A stretch of DNA of 19,194 nucleotides, taken from assembly GCA_002104895.1 (NCBI GenBank), contig MCFG01000110.1, positions 150,001-169,194 of the forward strand, given 5' to 3'. How positions within the stretch are numbered: the stretch's first letter is position 1; each line of letters starts with the position of its first letter. The notes below the pieces were generated by a model. It did not search any database, was not told the DNA's origin, and saw only the letters and a program-made list of their open reading frames with translations. This document shows positions 18,642 to 19,194 of this stretch, piece after piece. A program made the position numbers and the translations under genes. The DNA is from Anaeromyces robustus (lineage: Eukaryota > Neocallimastigomycota > Neocallimastigomycetes > Neocallimastigales > Neocallimastigaceae).

Positions 18642-19194
18642 AGAACAATATCATCAGCAAATAATCCTCCACAACAATATTCAGTATCTATTTTCACACC
18701 ATTATGCAGGCAATCGTTGAAGATGTCGTTGATAAACAAATTAAAAGTATAGGAGATAAGGGACATCCTTGTCGAACTCCTTTAAGTATTCTGAAAGAAT
18801 CGGAAAAATTGTCCATTAATTTTAACACAAGCTTTGGAAGACAGATATAGGTTCTCCAAAAATTGAAAGCATTTTCCTTGTTATACCAAGAGTATAAATT
18901 TTCGACAAGATGTTATATATGGGCACAGAATCGTAAGCTTTTTTTAAGATCCAGAAAAGCTATATAAGTATCTTCCCCTTTGAATTTACGTCTTTGACAA
19001 ATAGAAAGAATAGAGATATAAAGACTAATACATTCTTCCTTATTCCGAAAGCCAAATTGTTCTGGTCTATGAATCCATGACTTATACCATATTCAGAAAT
19101 TCTAGAAGCAATAATTTTCGAAAGAATCTTAATACCATTATTGATAAGTGAGATACCACGATAGTTATCACAATTAGAAAGATCGCCTTTTTTT
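18642..19194 (-). pseudogene. Reverse-transcriptase palm of LINE copy 2, multiply frameshifted
   Basis: In minus-strand order: KKGDLSNCDNYRGISLIN (about 19191-19138), RPEQFGFRNKEECISLYISI, the A box LDLKK|AYDSVP (near 18916-18960, one extra A), KACVKINGQF, the B box GVRQGCPLSP (18780-18751), NLFINDIFN, and the catalytic box FADDIVL (18661-18641). The catalytic Asp residues are still encoded. Breaks: near 19080, at the A7 run 18936-18942, near 18880, at T5 near 18808, at T4 near 18746, and near 18640. The window edge cuts the N-terminal side, where an endonuclease domain would be expected. Confidence 0.88.

Larger units (their letters stand above)
16876..19194 (-). mobile_element. Younger LINE-like non-LTR retrotransposon copy (copy 2), 5' part beyond the window
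   Basis: Element of poly(A) type: T37 at 16876-16912 is the tail, 16913-17139 the 3' UTR, and 17140-19194 the remains of the reverse-transcriptase ORF on the minus strand. It is inserted into copy 1 at an AGAGATATAAA site. Motifs KKGDLSNCDNYRGISLIN, LDLKK-AYDSVP, GVRQGCPLSP and FADDIVL identify a LINE-type RT. At least six single-base indels break the frame, so it is not autonomous. No LTRs are seen. The second target-site duplicate should lie to the right of the window. Confidence 0.9.

Overview
The window looks like nuclear DNA of an anaerobic gut fungus (Neocallimastigomycota) or a very similar A+T-extreme, flagellated eukaryote. Three things point there: non-coding DNA made almost only of A and T with long homopolymers; spliceosomal GT-AG introns; and the gene mix of a CotH-kinase surface protein, a ciliary dynein-assembly factor (zoospores of these fungi are flagellated) and an ABC exporter of bacterial type. 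The standard genetic code fits all three genes. The taxon is an inference from content, not a database result.

Layout: (1) 1-3150, +, the 3' part of a fused double ABC exporter, with its first membrane domain cut by the window edge. (2) 3151-4636, A/T-only spacer. (3) 4637-7671, +, a 12-exon gene that I rebuilt exon by exon; it encodes a 417-residue, eight-bladed WD40 protein that I identify as DAW1/ODA16, the outer-arm dynein assembly and transport adaptor. No single long ORF reveals it. (4) 7672-9296, a convergent spacer holding an isolated island of about 42% G+C (7852-7962) and a perfect 26-bp-stem hairpin. (5) 9297-11331, -, a two-exon CotH-kinase gene of 594 residues with a signal peptide and a GPI-type tail. 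(6) 11332-13860, A/T spacer with palindromes and an inverted repeat. (7) 13860-14897, decayed minus-strand coding remnants, interrupted by a 76-bp palindrome and a short mobile fragment. (8) 14898-19194, two nested copies of one LINE-like non-LTR retrotransposon, both minus strand. The younger copy sits inside the older one.

The three host genes do not form a pathway. The ABC exporter moves a substrate across a membrane, DAW1/ODA16 serves the zoospore flagellum, and the CotH protein is predicted to be secreted and anchored at the cell surface. The right third is a retrotransposon graveyard in which insertion scars can be read: an 18-bp perfect target-site duplication around a 50-bp insert, and an 11-bp duplication around a 37-bp insert holding just the last 22 nt of the LINE. 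These ultra-short poly(A)-tailed insertions, together with the unexplained G+C island, are the most unusual things seen.
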